Shown here piece by piece: positions 13,738 through 21,243 of a stretch of 29,204 nucleotides of DNA. Position 1 is the stretch's first letter. Each line of letters opens with the position of its first letter. The stretch is from the NCBI GenBank assembly GCA_045644145.1, contig JAZRGK010000024.1, forward strand, positions 1 through 29,204, given 5' to 3'. The notes under the pieces are model-generated. The model was not told the origin of the DNA. It worked only from the letters and a program-made list of their open reading frames with translations, and did not search any database. Position numbers and translations under genes: made by a program. This DNA is from Flemingiibacterium sp045644145. GTDB lineage: Bacteria; Bacillota; Clostridia; Oscillospirales; CAG-272.

Positions 13738-15396
13738 TTATTTCACGATAATATCGTCCGCTGTACCGTCAGACGGACGCATGGGAAATACAAGCTCATC
13801 GGAAGCGATCAGGCAGTCGATAACATAAGGCCCCTCGCACCTGCCCGCACGCTCAAGCGCCGCATTAAGTGACGGAATATCGCTTACAACCTCGCCCGAA
13901 GCGCCAAAGCCTTCGGCTACCTTTACAAAATCCGTCTTTCGGTCAAGCTCGGTGCAGGAATAGCGCTCCTCGAAGAAAAGCTTCTGCCACTGATGCACCA
14001 TGCCGAGAACGCCGTTGTTCATTATAAGCACAGTAAGCGGAATCTTATATGTTACCGCTGTTGCAAGCTCGTGAAGGCTCATCCCGAAGCTTCCGTCGCC
14101 GCTTACGAGTAATGCCCGCTCGCCGCATCCGAGGGATGCGCCCATAGCCGCACCCATACCGAAGCCCATAGTGCCAAGTCCGCCGCTGGTTACAAAACGG
14201 CGTGGGGTTTTCTGCCTAAGGAACTGAGCCGTCCACATCTGATGCTGTCCAACGTCCGTAACCACGGGAGTGTTTTCACCTACAAATTTTTGCAATGCGG
14301 AGATGATGTTTTTCGGTGTCATCCCCTCTCTGTTATCGGTAAAAGCTTCGCTTTCGGCTTTGATGCCGTCGATTATTTCGTGCCACTTGGGGTGGCGCGT
14401 CTTTTTTATGAGTGGGATAAGCTTTTTTAAGGTGCACTTAAGGTCGGCGCGGAGAGCGTGTGTGTCATGAAGTGCCTTTGACAGCTCTGCGCCGTCAATA
14501 TCTATATGCACTATTTTTATGTTTTCGGCGAATTTCAGCCTGTTGCCCGTTACACGGTCGTTGAATCTTACCCCAAGGGCGATAATACAGTCGGCGTTTT
14601 CCATGGCTTTTGTAGAGGCGTAGCTTCCGTGCATGCCCTGCATGCCGAGAAAACGGGGATGATCTGTGGGAATCGCGGAAAGCCCCATGAGCGATGAGCC
14701 GATGGGAGCGTCGCAAAGCTCCGCAAGCTCAAGCATTTCGTTCTGTGCCTCGCCGCGGATTATTCCGCCGCCGAAGTATATGTAGGGGCGTCTTGAAGCG
14801 TTTATGCAGTCCGCTGCGCCGCGGATACGTTCATCCTTTGCGGCAAATGGCTCGTCCGCTGTCTGAAGCGGCATAGGCTCATATTCGCACATTGCTTCCT
14901 GCACGTCACGGGGTACATCTATAAGCACCGGTCCGGGTCTTCCGGAAATCGCCACCCTGAACGCCTCGCGTACGGTATCTGCAAGCTCCTCTACCGTATC
15001 AACAAAGTAGTTATGCTTGGTTATAGGCAGAGTAACGCCGGTTATGTCAAGCTCTTGGAAACTGTCATAGCCTATACGATAGGTTGCAACATTGCCGGTT
15101 ATGGCGATAAGGGGCACTGAATCAAGATGCGCCGTTGCGATACCCGTAACCAGATTTGTTGCACCGGGGCCAGATGTAGCTATAACCACGCCGGGCTTAC
15201 CCGTAACTCTGGCGTAGCCGTCTGCCGCATGCGCCGCCCCCTGCTCGTGTGCGGTAAGTATGTGATTTATCTTGTTTTTATACTTATAGAGCGAATCGTA
15301 TACGTTAAGTATCTGACCGCCGGGATAACCGAATACGGTGTCGCATCCTTGCTCTATAAGCACTTTTATGATTATGTCAGCTCCGGAAAGCAGCAT
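13738..15396 (-). CDS. ilvB: Acetolactate synthase large (catalytic) subunit
   Basis: A 552-residue thiamine-diphosphate enzyme that condenses two pyruvates to acetolactate, or pyruvate with 2-oxobutyrate. The N-terminal Pyr domain shows VFGYPGGQILNVYDSL, the catalytic glutamate in HILTAHEQGAAHAADGYAR, and GVVIATSGPGATNLVTGIA. The C-terminal PP domain carries the ThDP-binding GDGSFGMSLHELATAV...NNGVLGM motif. The ATG at 15396 is chosen because AAGGAA lies about 10 nt upstream and because it matches the family start (MLLSGADIIIKVLIEQGCDTVFGYPGG); 21 residues of possible upstream extension have no family likeness. It is transcribed from a strong minus-strand promoter at 15719-15747 through a leader of about 315 nt. 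Confidence 0.94.
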   Translation of the reverse strand: MLLSGADIIIKVLIEQGCDTVFGYPGGQILNVYDSLYKYKNKINHILTAHEQGAAHAADGYARVTGKPGVVIATSGPGATNLVTGIATAHLDSVPLIAITGNVATYRIGYDSFQELDITGVTLPITKHNYFVDTVEELADTVREAFRVAISGRPGPVLIDVPRDVQEAMCEYEPMPLQTADEPFAAKDERIRGAADCINASRRPYIYFGGGIIRGEAQNEMLELAELCDAPIGSSLMGLSAIPTDHPRFLGMQGMHGSYASTKAMENADCIIALGVRFNDRVTGNRLKFAENIKIVHIDIDGAELSKALHDTHALRADLKCTLKKLIPLIKKTRHPKWHEIIDGIKAESEAFTDNREGMTPKNIISALQKFVGENTPVVTDVGQHQMWTAQFLRQKTPRRFVTSGGLGTMGFGMGAAMGASLGCGERALLVSGDGSFGMSLHELATAVTYKIPLTVLIMNNGVLGMVHQWQKLFFEERYSCTELDRKTDFVKVAEGFGASGEVVSDIPSLNAALERAGRCEGPYVIDCLIASDELVFPMRPSDGTADDIIVK

Positions 15397-15498
15397 ATTA
15401 AGGCGTTCCTTTCGTAGGTTTTCCGTGACATATTGCCGCCGCCATAAAATAAGTCCCAATTATATTCTGTGCTTCCACACAGATATACATCCTGTTTT

Positions 15499-15573
15499 GT
15501 AGGGCGGGGCATTGTGTCCCGCCGGCTGACCCCCAAAACCTAACAAAACGGCGGGAGTAAACCCCCGCCCTAC
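15499..15573. repeat. GTAGGG-family inverted-repeat element, copy 3, in the ilvB leader
   Basis: The outer arms GTAGGGCGGGG (15499-15509) and CCCCGCCCTAC (15563-15573) are perfect 11-bp complements, and the inner arms CCCGCCG (15518-15524) and CGGCGGG (15549-15555) also pair. The same arms allow two side-by-side hairpins instead: GGCGGG 15503-15508 with CCCGCC 15518-15523, and GGCGGG 15550-15555 with CCCGCC 15564-15569. Read on the minus strand, the hairpin at 15550-15569 is followed by GTTTTG. It lies about 100 bp upstream of the ilvB start, inside its predicted leader. Confidence 0.72.
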
Positions 15574-15718
15574 GGAAAAATTGTACATTCATGGACAGTG
15601 GGAGCTCTTTTCAAATTGGGATTAAAATAAAATCCCGTCCCAAAGCAACTACTTTGAGAAGGGCACGGCGAAAAAGCGGCTTCGGGCACTTTGTCACATT
15701 TTTCTTGAAGTTATAAGT

Positions 15719-15747
15719 ATTATAATGTATTTTTCCTGCTTTGTCAA
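15719..15747 (-). promoter_or_regulatory. Sigma-A promoter of ilvBN
   Basis: On the minus strand, consensus -35 TTGACA (15747-15742) and consensus -10 TATAAT (15724-15719) have 17-bp spacing. The predicted start near 15712 gives an unusually long leader of about 315 nt. Besides the inverted-repeat element, this leader holds hairpins such as GGGATT...AATCCC (15618-15636 region). No T-box antiterminator motif and no branched-chain leader peptide were found. Confidence 0.85.
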
Positions 15748-15880
15748 GTGCTTTTGCGATGAAATGTGCGTGCCGCAGGTGCAAAAACGGGATTTGCGGC
15801 GCAAACAGACTGATGCGCAAGGTTTTTAGGTGCGTCCGGCAGGGAAAAGTAAAAAAAGTGTTAAATAAATGTTTCCGGTA

Positions 15881-15909
15881 TTGTCATTTTATGAATAATG
15901 TGGTATCAT
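15881..15909 (+). promoter_or_regulatory. Probable promoter of glnA
   Basis: TTGTCA (15881-15886) and TATCAT (15904-15909) are spaced 17 bp apart, with predicted transcription start near 15916. The leader is then about 30 nt. No clear GlnR or TnrA operator (TGTNA-N7-TNACA) was recognised. Promoter elements for ilvB and glnA are divergent and about 130 bp apart. Confidence 0.65.
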
Positions 15910-15946
15910 TAATGTGTGAAAATTTTATATAAAAGAGGTGCTGAAA

Positions 15947-17371
15947 ATGAGCAAAAGCGTACAGGATATTTTGGCAATGATCCGTGAAAACGGTATCAAG
16001 ATGGTTGACTTCAAGATGGTGGATATAAACGGTCAGTACCGCCACGTTACCATCCCTGCGCAGAATTTTTCCGAGGACACAATGAAGAGCGGTATCGGTT
16101 TCGATGCTTCCAACTACGGCTATGCTGTGGTTGAAAAGAGCGACATGGTGTTTATTCCCGACCCCGACACTGCGGTTATCGATCCTTTCTGCGATATTCC
16201 CACTCTCTCTATGACCGGTAACGCAATGATTATTGACACTCCCGAGAACCGTCCGCTTCCTCAGTATCCCAGAAATATTATCAAGGCGGCTGTTGAGGAA
16301 ATGAAGAAGATGGGTGTGGCTGACACCATGCTTATTCTTCCCGAGTTCGAGTTCTATCTCTTCGACGAGGCAGGCTGGGAAGTAAGCGGCAGGGAGATCA
16401 GCGCAAGCGTTGATGCGGTTCAGTCTTATTGGAACAGCGCTACCGAAGGTCTTGGCGTTGTTGTTCCGAAACAGAAGAATTACCACATTGCAAAGCCCTT
16501 TGACGTTTCCTACGAGTGCCGCAGTGAAATGTGCATGCACATGAGCGATGCCGGCATCGAGATAAACTACCATCACCCCGAGGTTGCGGCATCCGGTCAG
16601 TTTGAGATCGAGCCTCAGCTTGGCGAGGTGGTTCACATGGCAGATGCTACCATGATGATCCAGTACATCATCCACAACACCGCCCTTAAGTACGGCAAGA
16701 CCGCAACCTTTATGCCTAAGCCCATCTACGGCGAGGCAGGAAGCGGCATGCACGTTCACATGCTTCTTATGAAGGACGGAACTCCCGTATTCTCCGATGA
16801 TAACGGCTACGCACATCTCAGCGAAACCGCGCATTACTTCATGGGCGGACTTCTCAAACATATCGCATCCCTTTGTGCGCTGACCAACCCCAGCACAAAC
16901 TCCTTCAAACGTCTTGTGCCCGGATTTGAGGCTCCCGTAACCGTAGGCTACGCTACCTCTAACCGCAGTGCGGTGATCCGTATTCCCGCATACGCAAAGA
17001 GCCCCGAAAAGCGCCGCTTTGAGCTTCGCAACCCCGATGCGACCTGCAACCCATACTTCTGCTATGCGGCTATCCTCATGGCAGGTCTTGACGGTATAAA
17101 AAATAAGATCGATCCTCACGCAAACGGTTGGGGCCCTTACGACGTGAACCTCTATCATCTCCCCGAAGAGGAGAAGGCAAAGCTTCAGGGCCTTCCCACA
17201 TCTTTAGATGCGGCTCTCGATGCGCTTGAGGCGGATCATGACTACCTGACCGCCGGCGGCGTATTCCCCGAGGAGCTTATAAAGAATTTTGTTAAGGCAA
17301 AGAGGGAAGAGTGCCGTCAGATGGCTGCAATTCCTCATCCTGCAGAATACGACAAGTATTTTAACCTTTAA
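15947..17371 (+). CDS. glnA: Glutamine synthetase, type I
   Basis: A 474-residue enzyme that makes glutamine from glutamate, ammonia and ATP. Recognisable active-site blocks are ILPEFEFYLFDE (metal-binding glutamates), NYHHPEVAASGQFEIEP, GSGMHVHMLLMKDG (catalytic histidine), NPSTNSFKRLVPGFEAP and NRSAVIRIP (ATP and phosphate contacts). The length and the C-terminal NLYHLPEEE, with Y403 at the position of the E. coli adenylylation tyrosine, look like the GSI-beta form rather than the GSI-alpha form of Bacillus. The ATG at 15947 is preferred over a GTG at 15938 because AGAGGTG (15934-15940) is then the ribosome binding site with 6-nt spacing. It is monocistronic, ending in a strong terminator. 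Confidence 0.95.
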   Translation: MSKSVQDILAMIRENGIKMVDFKMVDINGQYRHVTIPAQNFSEDTMKSGIGFDASNYGYAVVEKSDMVFIPDPDTAVIDPFCDIPTLSMTGNAMIIDTPENRPLPQYPRNIIKAAVEEMKKMGVADTMLILPEFEFYLFDEAGWEVSGREISASVDAVQSYWNSATEGLGVVVPKQKNYHIAKPFDVSYECRSEMCMHMSDAGIEINYHHPEVAASGQFEIEPQLGEVVHMADATMMIQYIIHNTALKYGKTATFMPKPIYGEAGSGMHVHMLLMKDGTPVFSDDNGYAHLSETAHYFMGGLLKHIASLCALTNPSTNSFKRLVPGFEAPVTVGYATSNRSAVIRIPAYAKSPEKRRFELRNPDATCNPYFCYAAILMAGLDGIKNKIDPHANGWGPYDVNLYHLPEEEKAKLQGLPTSLDAALDALEADHDYLTAGGVFPEELIKNFVKAKREECRQMAAIPHPAEYDKYFNL

Positions 17372-17378
17372 TAAAACC

Positions 17379-17411
17379 AAAACGGGCTGTCATCACGACA
17401 GCCTGTTTTTT
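17379..17411 (+). terminator. Intrinsic terminator of glnA
   Basis: GGCTGTC (17385-17391), loop ATCAC, GACAGCC (17397-17403) form the core stem. It is extended by a G-T wobble and AAAAC/GTTTT and followed by a T6 run (17406-17411). It begins 8 bp after the glnA stop. Confidence 0.92.
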
Positions 17412-17569
17412 GTATGTATTCATTTGAGCATTTTCAATTTCAAGCTTCACATACCAAGCGAAAGTCAATGGGATCCGGAAATTTTTCTGAGATTTGTACG
17501 GGTTCGAGCATATACAAGCTTGGAAAACCAACTTCTATGAAATTTTTTCAAAAAAATCTTCAATAACCC

Positions 17570-17598
17570 TTTACATTTGCAATCGAGTGTGATATAAT
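17570..17598 (+). promoter_or_regulatory. Promoter of the envelope locus
   Basis: TTTACA (17570-17575) and consensus TATAAT (17593-17598) are 17 bp apart; the start is predicted near 17605. A leader of about 125 nt follows before the SLH gene, including CCAAATTTGG and TTGACATTTTTTTCGCG. The whole 318-bp gap 17412-17729 holds no gene, and I recognise no riboswitch in it. GGAGGA precedes the ATG at 17730. Confidence 0.78.
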
Positions 17599-17729
17599 AA
17601 ATTAGAGTTCTTGTGTCTATGCGGGAGATTTGTGTCCAAATTTGGCGGCGCAAGGTTGTTCTTGACATTTTTTTCGCGTAACCGAGTACTTCCTAAATTA
17701 AAACAGTTGTTTAACAAACGGAGGACAAA

Positions 17730-18854
17730 ATGAAAAAGAAAATTATCGCATTACTGCTGACTGCTGCGATGCTTACTCCGGCAATTGGCGCTTATACAGA
17801 CGAGCAGGTGAATACCGCAGATGCCCTTAATAATCTTGAGCTGTTCCTTGGAAACGGCGTTGACTACAACCTTGACGGTGTACTGAGCCGTGCCGAGGGT
17901 ATTACGCTTCTTGTGCGTATGATCGGCGAAGAAAAGACTGCTAACAAATACGATTACAGCGCACCTTTTACCGATGTGCCCACATGGGCGTCCGCATATG
18001 TTAACTATGCGTGGCTTAATAAAATCACAAACGGTACATCGGATATTACTTTCAGCCCGGAAGTAGATATGGATGAAACCATGTTTTTGACCCTTACGCT
18101 GCGCATGCTTGGCTACAAGGATAGCGGTGAAAATCCCGAATTCACTTGGGATAAGCCCTATGAGCTTGCAAAGAAAATAGGGCTTATCGCTAAGAACGAG
18201 GTTGATACCAAGTTCACTCGCGGCGATGCTATTGAGGTGTTCTGGAACGCGCTTACGTTAGCTGATAACGCTTTGGCGGAGGATCTTATCTCTCGAGGCG
18301 TGTTCACTGAGGATGAGTTCAATGAGGCTGTTAAGGTTCAGAAAAACGGCAGAACAGAGAATGTGGGTGTGCCGATAATTCCCACACCTGATGAAGATGA
18401 TAAGCAGAGCGGCGGTACACTGGTTGAGCTGCCGGAAATTTCTGATGACAAAGACGATGATAAGAAGCCTACCACAGTAAAGCCGAATACCGACAGCGGC
18501 AAGAACGATGAAGACGATGATAAGCCGAGTACGCCTTCAAAGCCCAGTACTCCCGAGGATACGAGCAAGCCGGAAGATACAAGCAAGCCCGAGGATACCA
18601 CTAAGCCTGAGGATACAAGTAAGCCCGGCACAGACACTCCCAAGGCTCCCGAGGATTACACCTACGAGGAGTACAACGCTATGACCGGCGAAGAGCAGAT
18701 GGCGCATCTTCAGAGCTTTGGATCTATGGAAGCCTTCTTTACATGGTACAATGCTGCAAAGGCTGAATATGAGGCAAATCAGGAATACATAGAGATTCCC
18801 GACGACGGCGTTATCGACCTTGAAGAAATTCTCGGCGGAAAAGGGAATAACTAA
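17730..18854 (+). CDS. SLH-domain secreted wall protein
   Basis: A 374-residue secreted protein. A signal peptide (about 1-21, MKKKIIALLLTAAMLTPAIGA) is followed by S-layer homology repeats across about 25-190, seen in LSRAEGITLLVRMIG, PFTDVPTWASAYVNYAWLNKITNG, FSPEVDMDETMFLTLTLRMLGY and FTRGDAIEVFWNALTLA. SLH domains normally bind pyruvylated secondary wall polymers. A low-complexity D/K/P/T/S linker (about 225-305) includes four perfect PEDTSK-type hexapeptides. The C-terminus (about 310-360: YEEYNAMTGEEQMAHLQSFGSMEAFFTWYNAAKAEYEANQ) is a small helical module that looks conserved but is unnamed to me. It is first in an envelope locus, 6 bp ahead of an S26-like peptidase gene. It probably links the cell wall to something outside. 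Confidence 0.85.
   Translation: MKKKIIALLLTAAMLTPAIGAYTDEQVNTADALNNLELFLGNGVDYNLDGVLSRAEGITLLVRMIGEEKTANKYDYSAPFTDVPTWASAYVNYAWLNKITNGTSDITFSPEVDMDETMFLTLTLRMLGYKDSGENPEFTWDKPYELAKKIGLIAKNEVDTKFTRGDAIEVFWNALTLADNALAEDLISRGVFTEDEFNEAVKVQKNGRTENVGVPIIPTPDEDDKQSGGTLVELPEISDDKDDDKKPTTVKPNTDSGKNDEDDDKPSTPSKPSTPEDTSKPEDTSKPEDTTKPEDTSKPGTDTPKAPEDYTYEEYNAMTGEEQMAHLQSFGSMEAFFTWYNAAKAEYEANQEYIEIPDDGVIDLEEILGGKGNN
18552..18623 (+). repeat. Four 18-bp tandem repeats in the SLH gene linker
   Basis: Four in-frame 18-bp units (18552-18569, 18570-18587, 18588-18605, 18606-18623) encode PEDTSK, PEDTSK, PEDTTK and PEDTSK. Codon differences between units (ACG AGC, ACA AGC, ACC ACT, ACA AGT) show they are not a very recent expansion. 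Such linkers commonly vary in length between strains. Confidence 0.9.
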
Positions 18855-18860
18855 GTTTAT

Positions 18861-19343
18861 ATGGACACAAAGAAGCATCTGACCGTTGCTATGGCGGGAC
18901 TTTCTCCTGTGATGCAGGAGGTCATATCTGCAGGCGGAACGGCAGAAATAACTGTTACAGGAAACAGCATGTACCCTATGCTTAAGCATCGGGTAAGCAA
19001 AGTAAAGCTTGCGGCTGCAGGAGGTCTTAAACGTGGCGATCTGCCTCTCTACAGACGCAGGAATGGAGCTTTTGTTCTCCACCGTGTCATAAGGGTAAGC
19101 AATGACGGGACTGTTTACACCATGTGCGGTGATAATCAGTACATACTTGAACACGGAATCGCCGAAGATCAGATACTTGCGGTGATGACAGAGTTCTCCC
19201 GTGACGGCAAAAAATGGACGAAATCCAGCAGTATTCCATATAGGATATATGTGAGGATATGGCTGTTGGTTCGACTTCTCAAAAGACTTGTGCACGGCGT
19301 TTTTAACAGGCTCAAAAGGCTTATTGGAAAGCGCAAAGCGTAA
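18861..19343 (+). CDS. S24/S26 peptidase-like protein, Ser-His (SipW-type) signal peptidase relative
   Basis: A 160-residue protein with the signal peptidase I fold signature: GNSMYPML with nucleophile S36, KRGDLPLY (57-64), and VLHRVI with H74 where bacterial type I enzymes have lysine. A Ser-His pair marks the SipW/ER type. It has no N-terminal membrane anchor, unlike SipW. The C-terminus (about 125-160) is strongly basic and partly hydrophobic (YRIYVRIWLLVRLLKRLVHGVFNRLKRLIGKRK) and may attach to the membrane. Proteins of this type occur beside surface-protein and sortase genes. It could process the SLH protein or other locus products; a non-catalytic or regulatory role is also possible. 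No strong ribosome binding site is visible. Confidence 0.72.
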   Translation: MDTKKHLTVAMAGLSPVMQEVISAGGTAEITVTGNSMYPMLKHRVSKVKLAAAGGLKRGDLPLYRRRNGAFVLHRVIRVSNDGTVYTMCGDNQYILEHGIAEDQILAVMTEFSRDGKKWTKSSSIPYRIYVRIWLLVRLLKRLVHGVFNRLKRLIGKRKA

Positions 19344-19402
19344 AAAGGGCTCACGTCGTCTTGGACATAATGCAAAATACGACAAAATTGAAAGGATTCA
19401 GT

Positions 19403-20245
19403 ATGAACGAACAGGTAACAAGCAGCAAGTTCGATATGGAAACAACGGAAATCGACTTGCTTGATATGATAAGGCTTCTGTGGAGTAAGGTGTGGGTTAT
19501 TATCATTGCTATGCTCCTTTGCGGTACGGTTGCCTTCGGCGGAGCTATGGTTTCCGTAGCCCCCCAGTATACGGCAAGGGCGATGATGTATGTAAACAAC
19601 AGCTCTCTTTCGCTGAACGGCGCCTCTATAACATTCAGCTCATCTCAGCTGTCTGCGGCAAAAAGCCTTCTTGATGTTTACGTTATTATTTTGAAATCAA
19701 GAACTACCCTTGAAGAAGTAATCGAAGAAGCGGATCTGCCGTATACATATGCTGAACTCAGCAATATGGTGTCAGCCGGATCTGTAAGCGGTACTGAAAT
19801 CTTCAGTATTACGGCTACCTGCGAAAATCCCGAGGATGCCAAGATTATCGTTGATACTATTGTAGATATTCTTCCGGACCGTATTTCTGAAATCGTTGAC
19901 GGAAGCTCTGTGCGTCTTGTAGATCGTGCGGTTCTGCCGAATCTGCCGTCGTCCCCTTCTAATGTGCGCTATGCACTTATCGGCGCACTTGCCGGCGCGG
20001 TTGTAAGCTGTGCGCTTATAATCCTCAGCGATATTCTCAACACCACTGTTCGTGATGAAGATTATCTTAAGCAGAGATACAACATTCCGATACTTGCTGT
20101 TGTTCCTGACGTGTACGATGAAACCAAGAAAAAGTATGCTTACGCAGGCAAGTACGGATATCAGTCCCACGGAAGAAATCGTGGCCACAGCACCTACGAA
20201 GAAAGATATGAGAATGCAAAAACAGAGAGCGGTGATAAGAGATGA
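19403..20245 (+). CDS. Polysaccharide chain-length/kinase modulator (Wzz/CpsC type)
   Basis: A 280-residue membrane protein with two transmembrane helices, about 30-50 (VWVIIIAMLLCGTVAFGGAMV) and about 192-216 (VRYALIGALAGAVVSCALIIL), flanking an outside domain, as in Wzz/CpsC/YveK. The second helix is followed by a cytoplasmic tail with NTTVRDEDYLKQRYNIPILAVVPD, the usual kinase-activating segment. In Firmicutes this protein activates the separate BY-kinase encoded next. The ATG at 19403 is preferred over one at 19361 because GAAAGGA lies 6-7 nt upstream. The stop overlaps the kinase gene by 4 bp (ATGA at 20242). The tail is rich in Y, G and H, similar to the kinase tail. Confidence 0.9.
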   Translation: MNEQVTSSKFDMETTEIDLLDMIRLLWSKVWVIIIAMLLCGTVAFGGAMVSVAPQYTARAMMYVNNSSLSLNGASITFSSSQLSAAKSLLDVYVIILKSRTTLEEVIEEADLPYTYAELSNMVSAGSVSGTEIFSITATCENPEDAKIIVDTIVDILPDRISEIVDGSSVRLVDRAVLPNLPSSPSNVRYALIGALAGAVVSCALIILSDILNTTVRDEDYLKQRYNIPILAVVPDVYDETKKKYAYAGKYGYQSHGRNRGHSTYEERYENAKTESGDKR

Positions 20246-21237
20246 AGCAGTTTGAAAATACAAAAACAGCAGCCAATAATGCCGCATCTGAAAAAAATCT
20301 GAATACCGCCGGTGTCTATGCACCGAGAAATGCAAGCAAATCAAGTAAGCAAGCTAAAGGAGATCCCAAAGCCAAGAGGCTGCACGGCGAGGAAGTGCGT
20401 GATGAGATTCCGCGTACTATCGGAAGCAGACGTCCTTTTGCTATGGCAGAAGCTCACAAGCGTCTCAGAACCAACATTATGTTCAGTTTCGCGGATGACA
20501 GCCAGTGCCATATTATCGGTGTGACCAGCGCCATGGCTCATGAGGGAAAGAGTACCACATCGGTAAATCTTGCATACGACCTTATGAAGGCGGGCAAAAA
20601 GACCGTGCTTGTGGATGCGGATATGCGTCTTTCGCACTTTCCGAAGCTTTTGGCGGTAAAGCGTTCACCCGGCCTCAGCAATATTCTGGTTGGAAACAGC
20701 AAAATTATTGATGCGATTCAGTATTCCGAGGTCCATGACGGAATGGAGGTAATTACCTGCGGTGATTTCCCTCCTAATCCCACCGAGCTTCTTGCCTCCA
20801 AACGCTTTGCGGCGGTTCTTGAGGCACTGAAGAGAGAGTATGAATATATTGTATTAGACCTGCCTCCCGTTGCCGAGGTTTCGGATGCGCTCATCGCATC
20901 CAAGCTTGTTGACGGTATGCTTTTGGTAGTAAGACAGGAGTATGCAGACAAGAGAGCTCTTGATGATACTATCCATCAGCTTGATCTCAGCGGTGCCCGT
21001 ATTGTGGGAATCGTTCTCACATGTGTGCTGTACGAAACAAAATACAGTAAGTATAAGTACAAGTATATTAAGGCTAAAAAGTACGGCTCGGGCAGTAAGT
21101 ACGGTTACGGAAAGCTTGACGGCTACTATTCAAAAGGCCGCTATTACGGCTATGGATATTACGGCAACCGTGCGGAAATGCATCCCTCTACTTCGGGGTC
21201 GGATCTGTTTGATAAAAATAAGTTCGAGGAAGAGTGA
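20242..21237 (+). CDS. BY-type tyrosine kinase of polysaccharide synthesis (CpsD type)
   Basis: This 331-residue cytoplasmic bacterial tyrosine kinase has Walker A TSAMAHEGKSTT (95-106), Walker A' VLVDADMR (122-129) and Walker B IVLDLPPV (203-210), in the order of the CpsD/YwqD/CapB family. A basic, low-complexity N-terminus (about 1-60) precedes the kinase fold and is longer than usual. The C-terminal tail carries 15 tyrosines between 264 and 307, in KYSKYKYKYIK, KYGYGKLDGYYSKGRYYGYGYYG and similar runs, the expected autophosphorylation cluster but unusually long. It depends on the Wzz-like protein encoded just upstream and is probably reversed by the PHP phosphatase encoded 6 bp downstream. 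Confidence 0.92.
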   Translation: MKQFENTKTAANNAASEKNLNTAGVYAPRNASKSSKQAKGDPKAKRLHGEEVRDEIPRTIGSRRPFAMAEAHKRLRTNIMFSFADDSQCHIIGVTSAMAHEGKSTTSVNLAYDLMKAGKKTVLVDADMRLSHFPKLLAVKRSPGLSNILVGNSKIIDAIQYSEVHDGMEVITCGDFPPNPTELLASKRFAAVLEALKREYEYIVLDLPPVAEVSDALIASKLVDGMLLVVRQEYADKRALDDTIHQLDLSGARIVGIVLTCVLYETKYSKYKYKYIKAKKYGSGSKYGYGKLDGYYSKGRYYGYGYYGNRAEMHPSTSGSDLFDKNKFEEE

Positions 21238-21243
21238 TAGAAA

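Noticed and set aside
15397..15712. T-box leader upstream of ilvB
   Set aside because: No conserved T-box sequence (AGGGTGGNACCGCG type) and no clear specifier stem were found in the minus-strand leader.
15884..17158. Antisense open frame of 424 codons opposite glnA
   Set aside because: glnA has a complete, conserved protein on the other strand; the antisense product has biased composition (V, H, N rich), typical of a reverse-frame shadow.
17605..17729. Riboswitch in the leader of the SLH gene
   Set aside because: I looked for known conserved cores, including cyclic-di-GMP types, and saw none; only short palindromes are present.
18338..18643. Antisense open frame rich in S, G, L and V opposite the SLH linker
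   Set aside because: Its repetitive product is the reverse reading of the PEDTSK repeats and linker.
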